Positions 42,835 through 53,935 of a stretch of DNA of 64,000 nt are shown here, piece after piece; position 1 is the first letter of the stretch, and every line of letters begins with the position of its first letter. Origin of the DNA: Catonia carolina (lineage: Eukaryota > Arthropoda > Insecta > Hemiptera > Achilidae); NCBI GenBank assembly GCA_035578175.1, contig JAQMRL010000003.1, positions 80,735,969-80,799,968 on the forward strand. The letters are read 5' to 3'. Position numbers and translations under genes: made by a program. The notes beneath the pieces were generated by a model. The model was not told the DNA's origin. It did not search any database and saw only the letters and a list, made by a program, of their open reading frames with translations.

Positions 42835-44915
42835 ATCATGAAAATATTAAATATAAATGAACAAGTACTTATTTATATATTACACAAGGCTGTGAGAAGA
42901 CTGAACAATTCAGAAATTAGGAAATATGATGGGAATTTATGGTGGTGGTTGGTTGTCTCAAGGAAACGGTTACGAAGCACCACCGAAAATGGACCATCTT
43001 CAAAGAATGCCTCCGGTTAAGATTGCTAGACTGGCCAAAGGTTAAATCAATGAAAAGCATGACTTGGGGAGACCAGTGATTAGGTGAATGCCGAAACAGG
43101 TCCTCATCCTTAAGTAGCAGAAGTAGATCAATTATAGCTTAACGAACTAGAGACTGAGATTAAGGCGGAGCATAGTAACCTAGATCGCAGCACAGAGCCA
43201 ATTGACTTTCGTTAATCGTATCCTGCGTTGTCACGTTGTAGTCCCGCTGTGGAGGACAGCCTAACAAAAAGTCAGCTGGAGTTTGGTGGAACAGTGTGAC
43301 TTAGCGAAGAAGCAACCTCACATAGAACCTTGGCTGTTATTGGCTAGATCTCATCTGCAGTCTTTAGTTCGTTGGGGTATAATACTACGGTGATTCAGTG
43401 AAACCTTCTTTCTCTGTCCATGAGTGAAATTCCAGTAATAATGGGTATCACCGCGGCGTATTATAATTGATTTGCAATCTGCGAATTTCGCAATTGTAAT
43501 ACCTGTATTATCAGGTAAAGGCAAGTTTGCTAGTTTAAAAGTCATAATTATTAAGATTATTTTGCTCTAAAAAAACAGGTATTTATATATTTACGTTCCG
43601 ATGACTTCAATAATAAATCACCTACTAATTACATAGATTTTTCTCCAAGGTAAACATATATGAAATTTAATAATATACTACCTTTTATCAGGTCAAAATA
43701 TATAAAAATTGAAGTAAAGACAATTTAAAAACAATTATTATTTAAAATCATTTATAATTTACAATGTTACTGTGCGTGTATCAGAATAAATATCAGGAGA
43801 TAGGTGACGGTGTGTGCGTGTGTGTCAGACGCGTCATATTCAGATGACATGAGGAATTGAAAGGGAACTGAGGGAAACTCAGAGATAGACAAGGAGAGAG
43901 AGAAATGAGTGCAAATGAAATACAGTACGAGAAAAAAAGGGGAAAATCGTGATGCATATGGTGTTAAAAATGAAGAGCAAAACAGTCGTAGGGCCTACTC
44001 TATGGAACAGCAATAGTTTAACAATTGCAATACCATTCCTTATTTGGTTGCCTTTTTTAATAATACTATTTTATATATACGGAAATGCTATTTGCGGAAA
44101 TTAAAAAAAGTTATTTCTTTTCTAATCGTAACACAACGTAAATACTTTTATTGAATGTAAAATAACTTCAACATAAATACTAAATAAAATCACTATTCCA
44201 ATAAAAAACAGTGTGATTTTTTAATGCCATATTAATTTTATTAATATACTTTAAATTGTTTACATAAATTCAAATAGTTTATCGGTTGAAAAAACGTTAG
44301 TAATACATTCCATTAAGTACTAAAGTACACTAAATACTAAAGTTCATCACTTACACTAAATTGATTTCAGGTAGTACCTGCAATACTTTATATTTAAAAT
44401 AAATTATTTTCTTACTTTTTTAACTTTTGTACTTTATTCAGAAACTATCTATACAATTCTATTATAACAGTCAAAAAGTTAATGTTTTTACAAAAAAATA
44501 ACGTGAAAAAAAGAAATTTCTTTAAAGAATATATCCCAGTGGATCATTTAAGAGTTGAGCTATAAAAAAATTAATAATATTAGAGAAAAACACAGACTAA
44601 ATTAAATAATATTTACATCAACAAGAATAACATAGAATTCATCGAACATGAGGTAGCGTAGACTTTAAAGTTTTTAACAAATGACATTTGTTTGACAAAG
44701 GAAATGAAATCTTTAAAATTATGTTTATATGACCAATAAAACTGTAACTACGCAAAATAACATAAGTTACAAAAACAAATTTTATATTTGTATGAATCTG
44801 TAAAATAAAAGATAAAATTATGGAAATTTTTTACGCATTATAAATTGTTTTTACAATTAGATCTGTCGATCTTTACTCAATTCGTTTTTACTTTAAATTT
44901 TTTTTTTAAGTTTAT
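42835..44915. other. No gene; complex patches at 43000-43360 and 43780-43960
   Basis: 43000-43360 is the least AT-rich part, with no repeat partner in the window and no frame longer than about 60 codons that I would trust. 43780-43960 has a GT-rich start followed by purine-rich sequence. The rest is AT-rich. Confidence 0.4.
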
Positions 44916-44917
44916 TT

Positions 44918-45441
44918 TAAACCAATATGGACCTATGGGCTACAAATTTATGGCACAGCTAAACCAAGTACCCAACAGAAATTACAAGCCTTTCAATTAA
45001 AATTTCTACGTGTAGGCTAATTACCTTCGCACCTTTTTATATGTCAACAAAAATATTTTACTTGATGATCTTAAAATTTCATTTATAAGTGAAGTAGTTA
45101 AGTCAAGTAACAGCGTTTTGCACAGAAAATTGCATGATCACCCCAACGAATTGATCACCAAACTATCGGATGCATTACTACCAGGGAATCCGCAACGCAG
45201 CTTAAAACGTCAATGGGCCCGAAATCTTCTGAAAAGTGATTTATTTTCTTTTTCTTTCTTCAATTCCAGTAATATTGTTTTTTATCATTCATGCATTATG
45301 AACTTTATCTCATAAAACATATACCAATGGATATCACTGTTCTTCGTTTCTTTTTCTTGCAATCCTTTCTTCACCTAAATCAAATTTGCTCGTTGTATTT
45401 TAGTATATAGTTTCGAACAAAGTTACTGAAGATAAAAAAAA
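44918..45441 (+). pseudogene. 5'-truncated copy of the intact LINE family
   Basis: Starts at the codons for 'PIWTYGLQIYGTAKPS' (the second, third and fourth words altered), then 'HRKLHDHPNELITKLSDALL' and 'GNPQRSLKRQWARNLL'. Its 3' UTR aligns with that of the 31.7-36.4 kb element up to an A-run at 45434-45441. Frameshifts near 45010 and 45110 break the frame. It is clearly the same family as the intact copy but older. Confidence 0.88.
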
Positions 45442-45860
45442 GTTCACAATACTGTAAAACTTAAAGCTATTAAATAAAATGAAAATATAAAATATAACTA
45501 CTTAAGGATTGAATTCTTACTTCAAGTTGAAGTTATACTTCAATGGGAGTATTTGTGAACGAGATAGAATTTTCTCATCATTATCGTCATTTTTATAACA
45601 TACGGTCTTAAGGTCTTCTGGCTTGTTTCAATTTCAAACTTAATAATCTGCTATTTCTTAAAGAAGTTATGATGTTCATATCTTCCTAAACCGTCCAATA
45701 TCACTTGTTCAATTTCTTTGTCAGTAAACACTTGTTTGAGTGTTCCTGGATTTGTGCCTGGCAACAAATATGATTAGTATACATAACTTTTGCCAGTATT
45801 TCCAAATGGTTGAGTCCATTTGGTTCAAATGATAAAATTCATCATGGGCTCTTTGCCTGG
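45442..45860. other. AT-rich spacer, nothing recognised
   Basis: No supported feature. Confidence 0.4.
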
Positions 45861-45950
45861 AAAGATAGATGAAAAATTACCGACAGTCAGCGGGAGAAGA
45901 GGAAAAATATCCTCTTCCGAACGAATCGAAGGGAATAACCCTGAAGGAAA

Positions 45951-46140
45951 ATTCTTGCTTTTCTGAGGGAATGAGGTTGTGTTTGTCTGCTAGCAAACTC
46001 CTTCGCTCAAGAAACATTCTTGTTTTTTTGGAGGAAATGAGGTTGAATTTGTCTGCTACCAAAGTTCTTTGCATAAGGAAAATTCTTGCTTTTTTGGAAG
46101 GAATGAGATTGTGTTTGTCTGCTACCTACCTACTTAGCTT
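45951..46140. repeat. Three tandem repeats of 65-66 bp
   Basis: ATTCTTG-starting units begin at 45951, 46016 and 46082, each with a GAATGAGGTTGTGTTTGTCTGC-like core (some units shortened or changed). They lie within a 96-codon plus-strand frame (45869-46159) that reads the unit as 22 residues, e.g. 'ILAFLEGMRLCLSAT'. A minus-strand frame is also open. Coding status is unproven. Confidence 0.8.
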
Positions 46141-46159
46141 CGCTTCGTTTGTAACATGA

Positions 46160-49060
46160 CCGGGAATTGATTTTTCTTGCTGATATGTAAAAACTAACCT
46201 CGGATAAAGGCAACTATGACGGAAAAGTCTTGTAAAAAGAAGTTTTGGAATATTGGTGATTTTAGACTAGCGGTTTGGAATGTAAGGAGTTTGGCAAGGA
46301 GATGGTACTGTCGAAGGAGTTGACTGCAAATAAAATTTATATAATTAATTTAATTTATTTGAAATTTTACATGATTTTTTAATATGTATTTATTTATTTA
46401 GGGTTAGCTCTGAAATTATTCAGTATTTTGTAGCCTATGTGTTAAGTCAACCCCTATGTCTCCTCCATCTGCTACGGAGATTGCCTGTGCAGTACTGTGC
46501 ATTTAGATCAAGTACGCTGCAAGAGAATTTTCATAAAACTATAGTTATAAAACGACAATACAACTTCAGAAATATAACTGTCAAGTTAAGAGTGTGTAAA
46601 CAAAGTTAATCTGTAAACTAAGTTCTACTTCACTCGTAAAATGAACTTCAGTGATTGCCCTAAATTCTTTGGATTAAATTTTTTGTATTTTTGATACGCC
46701 AGACAGTTTGACAGGACAATAAATTTGACTTTCAAATACATCCAAATTAGTTTCAAAAATATGAATATTAAACAAATTTTTACAATTTACCGCAAATCCG
46801 AATTTAAATGAATTTGGAGATCGTATGAACGTTTAAAATAAATTCCGCCATAAACAACCAAACTTTTCTGTTCACGCTTTTCTAATAATGTGTAGGCTAC
46901 ACTTTTTATTAATTTTCAAGAAAATAAAAAAAAACAAATTTCAAGATATATTTTTTAAATCTGTCGATAGGTTTTTGCCTAACAACTTTTATATCGAATT
47001 CAGACTACTTTTAAAAGTAAACAACTTTTATATTGAATTCAGACTACTTTTAAAAATAAATCTATTTCATTTAAATATCCGTACTTTGGCTTTACTACTT
47101 AAAATCTTGATATCTGAAACTGAACACGTTGCATTGATAGGGAGTTGGATTACGAAATTATTTTATTATAAAAATTATTTTGTGTTTTTTAAGAGTTGTA
47201 TATAAGGGTAATCCAAATTAAAAATAAAGGAAAAGCAGATATATGGGGAGTATATCTGAAAATCTTATAGATTACCAAAGATCCTATCGTTATAGTTTAG
47301 TAGATAGGTGTGTGTTGGCGCACACGTTCACTAGTGGTTGTTTGTCAACGACGTAATCCCATGTAGCTATTACATTTTCATATAGATTAAAATGCTAAAT
47401 ATATTCATACAAAGTATACGAATATATTTTATGAGCAAATGGAAGAACAAGAAGAAAAAAAAGATTTATATAGCGTGTAACGTCCTTTTTAAAACAACAT
47501 TCAAATTCTGTTTCGCTGCTCTCTCTTGTAGTAAAAACACTGCATGGTACATATAACGTATACGGTAGCGCTTGCCGGAGCCATAATAATGTTCTGGCTT
47601 GAGAATATCGTACGTACTTTTGTATTAATTAAGAAGGAAATGAAAATGCATGGCCTTCTTCACAAGTTATGCGACCTCTGAAGAGAGAAAAGAGAAGCGA
47701 GAACGAGGTATTAGCAATGTAGATTGCAGGATCTCTAGTTATTTAAATAAATATGTGAATAGGATGAGCACGGAAAGTGGTTCATAAATATTCTGGGTCG
47801 GAAAATAAAACTGGTGGCGGTGATGTTGATGGTATATGTGCTTGTGTCGGTGAGCTGAGCTTAAACCCGGCAGGAGTGATGAATTTCCTCAAAAATGCTA
47901 ATAAGGAAGGGAGATAGAAGTACAGGTCTACGGTTTAAGCATAGGAGAAAAGCGTTGGCGTTACGTTTACATCATCAAGATTGATGAGCGCAAACAATGG
48001 CTAATTGTCTTGGCTAAAAACTCACAGTATGGCGCCGAGGAGCCATCAATCTACGTACTAGAGAGGGCCTACCTCGGTCTCTAAGCTTAAGCAGCACATA
48101 AGCTCGCTTCAACTCCCACCACTCTCCCGCAAGCTCCAGTCCTTTAGCAGGAACCCCTCTCACTGTAAGCTCTTCACCCCTTTCTCTTTTCTATTCTTCT
48201 TATTCTTCCCACCTCCACCCACCTCGCCGCATTGTTATCTGCTCCTTGCTAACGTCCTTTTTTGCACAAGGACTTTCTGCGCACTCATTTACGAGGGAAG
48301 TGAAGGGAACTGCTAGGGTAGAACGGTTCAATACATTTTCACCCCAACTTGTGACACCTTGCAACATCCCTTTAAGCAAGCCCGTCTTTGCTGGCAACCA
48401 ACCCAACCGTTATACTCATAAAAAGAAATATCAAGTAAAAACCTTGGATATTCTCTCAACTTATAGGCGGATAAAACAAAACACAAAAAATACATTTATA
48501 AAATATTCCGAAATAAAACACAACTTTTTCAAAAAACTTTATAAAAATTAATTAATTAAATACTTTTGTAAAAATTATGAAAACGATTTGAAAAAAAACA
48601 AATTTTTTCTTGGTAAACATTAACTGAATCATTCATCTACTAACTTACTTTCACATGTTTCTGATATGAAAAAATTAACTATTCCACGAATGATAAAGTT
48701 TTCACTCTACCTTTAATGCTTTCTGATTTTTATTGCTTTTTTATTCCTAATTTATTAAATCAGGATTCTTTAATCTTCTTAGTCCTGTTATTTGTGATAA
48801 GTTCTTTCTTCTTAGATATCAGCCTACTGAACAACTAAGCCTACTGATGTACTGAATGTCAGTAGAGTTAGCAATGAAATATTAAATACTTTGTTAAGCA
48901 ACTTAAATTACAAAAGAACTTAGATCATTGTGAATTGTTAAATTTGAAAATGTAGTACGAAGCACTTCTAATTGTTCTGAGTGAAAGTATTGATATCAAT
49001 GGATATTTTATTTTTTTAATTTCTTTAATAATAATTCACTTTATATCTTTTCTTGGCTTC
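46160..49060. other. No gene; complex single-copy-looking DNA at 47560-48420
   Basis: AT-rich to about 47450. From 47560 to 48420 the sequence is more complex, with a motif-dense stretch at 47972-48007. It ends in a CT-rich tract (CCACCTCCACCCACCTCGCC at about 48207). Frames of 68 and 101 codons there lack recognisable content. A 39-bp tandem duplication lies at 46982-47059. Confidence 0.4.
46982..47059. repeat. 39-bp tandem duplication
   Basis: Units 46982-47020 and 47021-47059 differ at two positions. The length is a multiple of three, so a 105-codon frame stays open across it, but that frame has no recognisable protein. Confidence 0.85.
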
Positions 49061-49324
49061 AACTTTACTTTTATTTACAACTGTACAATTTTTTAAAGCA
49101 TAATTAGTAAATGAGATGGAATTAATGAGCAATGGCGGGAATGTGACGTGAATGAGAATCGATCAGTGAAATTCCGCCGTGAAATTTTGCAAGAAATAAG
49201 GTGCCAATATTTTTCAGTGATAATTATTTATAAACAATGATGAATGATTTTTTTAAATGAAATGATTTTTTGTTTGTATGAAATAAAACAGGTATGACAA
49301 GTTAAATTGTAATGTTTTTTTTGT

Positions 49325-49650
49325 GGCGGTCGGAGAAGATCCATATTCCACCTTCGATTTAGTCGTCTGTTAACAGAGAGATCGTTAGTTGAAAGATATT
49401 GGACATTTGGATTTATGTGGTCGATTGACTTTGTGTATAATGAGTTGTATGTTGCGTTTACAGTGTTTCGAACCGACGGTATTTTCAGGTGAAGGGTATG
49501 ATTGGTTACGTAAAAAGGTGCGTTTGTTATTGCTCTAAGTGATTTTGACTGGTGTCTTTGAAGAATATTTAGTGTTGCATTGTAACAGGCTCCAAAAATT
49601 GGTCCACTATATAGCCAAATTGGCCATATCTTGTTCTGTTACAAAAGTAA
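49325..49650 (-). pseudogene. Jockey-like LINE, RT C-terminal end
   Basis: Minus-strand frame: 'IWPIWLYSGPIFGACYNATL', 'NILQRHQSKSLRAITNAPFY' and 'VTNHTLHLKIPSVRNTVNAT', then 'LSVNRRLNRRWNMDLLRPP'. The end is typical of Jockey RT. One small deletion around 'TLHLKIPS' is the only obvious lesion. The 3' UTR probably extends left to about 49065. Confidence 0.75.
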
Positions 49651-50420
49651 TCAAATGTTATTGTACACGAGAATTGTCGTGTACAATGTAATTAATGTAA
49701 AACGTTTAGCATATTTTTCAAGGTTAAGGAATTATCAAGCAAAGAATAATAAAGTAAAAATTTTAATTTTACTCATGAAAAACCGACTGGTCGGTTGCTG
49801 TAACCAATTTCTTACTTCAAATATAGATGTATGTTTGGTTTAGTTTCGAGAGCATTAAATGTTCTTTATTAGTTATTCAAATTTTAAATGAATCGTTGCA
49901 ACGATTTAATAACAGTATTAACATTATAATAGTTACTGAATTTACTTAATTCTTCCCGCGCTATTTATTTACTTTTTATTTATTTAAATTTAATTGTCTG
50001 TCATAGTCATTCGACCAGTTATGGAAGACAATAAATATACATAAAACAAATAGAATGCAACAATTTATGATTAATTAATAAATTAATCATAATAATTATA
50101 AGACAATTATTAATATTAATAATTCCAGTAATAACAACTATGATACGAATGAATAAATATAAAATTAAAATCACAAATCTACAGTTATTGCAATATACGA
50201 AAATCATAGTGATTACAGTGATCATGAAGCATAGAGGGATACAAATGAAACCAGCAAAGAAAAAGCAAAGAAATAATATAATGATGGTACGAAGAGATTT
50301 GAATCAATAGCTATATAAATAAAAGTGAACTGCAAAACTAAAATTTAATAGAAATTTATAATTTGACTGAGACCTAGTAGCCTATTCAAACACCTTGTAT
50401 ACTTATTTTGTTTCTGACTT
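49651..50420. other. AT-rich spacer, nothing recognised
   Basis: Very AT-rich, with ATAATTATTAATAT-type low complexity at 50060-50130. No gene. Confidence 0.4.
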
Positions 50421-50433
50421 CATACTGGACTTT

Positions 50434-50719
50434 AAGAACAGAAGAGGTAAAGTGTAAAAACCACTAGTCAGAGTTATCTTCTCTGAGAGTAATGCATTTC
50501 ATTATACAGCTAGATCCTTTGGTGAATGATGTTAAGGTGTCATTTTCAGGATAGAAAGTAGAGGCGTTTCAGAGGGCCTGGAATGCTGATAAGCAAAATA
50601 CTTTTCCACTCAGTGAGGAAGGCTTGGTAAACCACCTCACTCATTTTACTCAGTAAGCCTCTAGAGATTCAAACCAGTCTTTCGGCTGATGAACTAAACA
50701 ACAACAAACAACAACAACA
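50434..50719 (+). mobile_element. (CAA)n-tailed SINE-like element, 5'-truncated with TSD
   Basis: Begins about one third into the consensus at AAGAACAGAAGAGGTAAAG and runs to a long CAA tail. Flanked by ACTGGACTTT at 50424-50433 and 50720-50729. Truncation at the 5' end with an intact TSD is the hallmark of target-primed reverse transcription. Confidence 0.9.
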
Positions 50720-51009
50720 ACTGGACTTTTTTAAAAATATTTTGCTGACAAAGTAAAAAAAAAAAAATGTAAATGAAGGACCTAATGGTTCGATCCTAGT
50801 TCACCACTAACATAGTCTAATCACTAACACGGCCAGTTACTTAAAAATTGTGATTAGCGTGAAGATGACAATTACTTCAAAAAAAGCTTATTACGTAAGA
50901 AAAAAAAAGTTAAACCTTAAATGCTTATAAAAACCTCACGTATAGCTCCCGTGTGAAACGACAATTTTAAAATATAGCTTATACTTAAACTATATAATTA
51001 TCGTATTTA

Positions 51010-51285
51010 TCTTCTGCCTTTAAAGGATAGGCATCTCTGCCTGTCCCGAACCTCTCAAATCTGCCCATCTCTTTCTCGGGCGTCCTCGTTCTCTCCTGCC
51101 CTACGGCTTGTAACCCAGTGTCTGCTTAGGTATCCTATCCTCCCTCATTCTGTTCACATGCTCTAACCACTGCAATTTTTTCTGAGCTACCTTGTCGTTT
51201 ATACTAGAGAAGTTGTTGAGTTCTTTCCTTATCTCGGTATTCCTGTAACGATCTTCTCTTCTACACCCATACGTTTGTCGAAGAT
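51010..51285 (-). pseudogene. LINE post-RT C-terminal relic (RTE/CR1-like)
   Basis: Minus strand: 'RQTYGCRREDRYRNTEIRKE', 'LNNFSSINDKVAQKKLQWLE', 'HVNRMREDRIPKQTLGYKP' and 'GRRERGRPRKRW'. The 'H..RM...RIPK' and 'GRPRKRW' motifs are standard in this class. One in-frame stop follows 'GYKP'. Confidence 0.75.
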
Positions 51286-51940
51286 TATATAATTATAATT
51301 TTATAAATTATATAGGATAACTGAATTTTGATAAAAAAACACTTCATATTCATAATAATAATAAATTTATTGTATCAAATTAAATAGCAAACTACACTAT
51401 CACACAAATCCATAAATTCAGCCATTGTCCGCTCCTCACCTACCACACAACCCATCTAGAAGACGAAATAGCAATGGAATAGACACCTTTTGTGAATCGT
51501 CTTGAGGGGTTGCCGCTGGGCGACTACATCACACATGTGACATCAAGATAATTATATAAATCTTTTGACGTTATGACTGCTGGCTGTGTTAAACTGATAC
51601 ACAGTTTTGTAGTTTATATTTCTTAATTAAGTCAAAAAAATTAAATACAATTATATTATTATTATGGCGGCTTGTACAATTAAATACAAAAAACAAATAA
51701 TTGGAACAACATACAAACAAACCCACAAAATAAAAAAAGTAAGTATCTGTAATTAAGTACAGATTCAGAAAGCTATTCAATGTAAAATCCATATTTTAAG
51801 TTAAACAATTTCAGGTTATTTATATTACAGAGCACAAAAAGTTTTCGCAATCGTCTTCCTCGGCAGCAGCAAAGATACTCACAGCCTGAAACGTTTTAAA
51901 ACATTCGGCTTACTTTTACGAGTTTATTAATCATTTAACT
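51286..51940. other. AT-rich spacer, nothing recognised
   Basis: No supported feature; a moderately complex patch lies at 51410-51590. Confidence 0.4.
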
Positions 51941-51941
51941 T

Positions 51942-52115
51942 TTTTTTATTTATTTATTTAACGTCACATTAACTGCAACGGTCATTAGCGACGACGTTGA
52001 GGTGTAACTATGTACAATGGAGGATGAAATGACTTTTTTGTAACGTATGAAAATATAACATGCCTGAGTGGGATTCGAACCCACGACCGCATGATGAGAG
52101 GCGAGCACGTTACCA
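51942..52115 (-). mobile_element. SINE-2 copy, head truncated
   Basis: From the TTTATTTATTTAACGTC tail and 3' domain through TTTTTTGTAACGTATGAAAA to the B box (GGATTCGAACCC on the plus strand) and CCGCATGATGAGAGG. The A-box end is cut at about 52115. Confidence 0.75.
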
Positions 52116-53455
52116 TATAACCTTTTTTACTTCTACTACTAATCATCGTCATCTCATAATCGGCATCGTTATCATTGTCGTCTTCAGCATCAGCTATTTC
52201 ATGTTTCAAGATACTTCTACACAGTTCATTGTCAAGTTTAGTTTAGTTTTTAAAAATAATCCTAACTCTTGTAAAAAATCATCGATGAAAAACAAGAAAA
52301 GTAAACTTCCAAATAAATTTTCCTTTATAGTCAGGCTGTACATGAGAGTCATTGTTTTCAGAAATGACTCTTTTTAGTGTTTTTTATTAAAATACATTTT
52401 ATATTCTTCAATAATCTTATCGTTTTATTGACTTATCATGTAAGAGACGAAAGAGAACTTTTTTATTACTTTGTAACTTTGGAACTAGCGAGTAATGAAG
52501 AATAAATTGAAAATTCACATGGCATGAAACTTTAAATAAAAAGCAAATAGAAAGTTAAAAATGTTATATTTGTTTAAAAACAAATTTATATTTCATACTA
52601 TTACTTTGTAATATTTAAAAGTAGAATATAGGCTAATTTAATATTTGTAAATTATATAGGCCTAATATAGTAGATTTATAACTAAAATAACTTAAGAGGT
52701 TAGATAAAATGTTACGATGACAATTTTTAAAAATTTGAACTTTTAAAATAAATAAATGATTCAACCTTTTTAAATATTTTAAATTCCTTAATTTTTTATA
52801 TCAATTATATTTAGTTGTTATTGAAAAGGTTATTATAATTTTAACTTTTAAAAATACCCCCTTCCTTAAAATCTAGGAACAATAGAACTTCCAAAATGTA
52901 AGATGGAAGTGTGTGGGTCCATATGATTTTATTTCCAATAACTTATGCGGGGTAGGAAATTAATTGAAGACGACATTTGCACATATAAGGGAAAGATTAG
53001 GGATCAGAAAAGGGGCTCAGAATATTAGGGTTGTTTGTATTGATTTCGTAGGGTATGAAATCAAATGTATAACGAGCAGATTATATTAGAAATCAGATCC
53101 AGACCTTAAAAAATAATAAGGGAAAGAGATATTTAACTCGTACTTAAAAGAAAATTAAAAGTTTAATTACATTTCTAGCTTACAAATTCATTATATGTAG
53201 TGTAGTAGATGTATATTATATGTATATGTAGTAGATTCATTATATTGTCAGTGAAAAAAATTACGTATGTTCCGCCATCATAATGCAAATTTTGAAATTT
53301 GTGCCGACCGTGAAAACATGGTGAAATTATAAATATCTGAGGAACTTTACGGGTTCTTTCAACAAATTTTATCATGGCTGTGTTAAATAAACAAAATGTT
53401 TTAATTTCATGACCAACTTATAATTTCAAAAAGTATTTATGTACTGCATACATTT
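52116..53455. other. No gene recognised
   Basis: AT-rich; a moderately complex patch at 52890-53050 has no repeat partner. The 105-codon plus-strand frame starting inside SINE-2 shows no protein motif. Confidence 0.4.
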
Positions 53456-53459
53456 TTAC

Positions 53460-53935
53460 TATCTCTTGCCCTATACGAATATACAGGAAAGGAAAGTATT
53501 GTTTTCATATCATTTTTTCGATATCAAGTTTTCACTGTAAATGCTCCTGGTACTGTAAAAGGCCAGGAGGCCTTTTACAGGCCTCCTGGCCTTAAAATAA
53601 ATGTTTATAGCAATTGGTGTGTGTGTGTGTGTATGTGAATAAAATATCTCCAGAACGAAGCAGCGTATGAAGTTAAAACTTTAAAATTAAGTTAGGTACT
53701 ACAAGGGACCTAATATGAACATTTTCATCAAAATCGATCAACTGGAAGTGGTAGTTTATTCGTGCGAATTTTCACTTTTTGCAATTTTCTCAATAACGGC
53801 TTCAAAGATTTTTTAAAAAAATCGCCTCATTACTATATTTTTAATGCTTTACAAAATAGGGTAAGCGCCGTGTCTGCTAAAATTCTTGGGGGGCTGTGCT
53901 CTCGTGGTAGCAAATAGTTTTTTTTTTTCAAATTG
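53460..53935 (+). mobile_element. HINE-like element, 5' half, with local palindrome
   Basis: Subterminal repeat TATCTCTTGCCC, the GGAAAGTATTGTTTTCAT block, a short (GT)n tract at 53617-53634, then GAATTTTCACTTTTTGCAAT and AGGGTAAGCGCCGTGTCTGC. The 3' half with the hairpin is missing. Confidence 0.7.
53554..53593. repeat. Overlapping perfect hairpins in a HINE-like copy
   Basis: AAGGCCAGGAGGCC (53559-53572) and its exact inverse (53580-53593) flank the 7-nt loop TTTTACA. A second hairpin, TGTAAAAGGCC/GGCCTTTTACA (53554-53564, 53569-53579), overlaps it. Confidence 0.95.

Noticed and set aside
46888..47205. 105-codon ORF
   Set aside because: Very Phe/Leu/Lys-rich, kept open partly by a 39-bp duplication; no homology impression.
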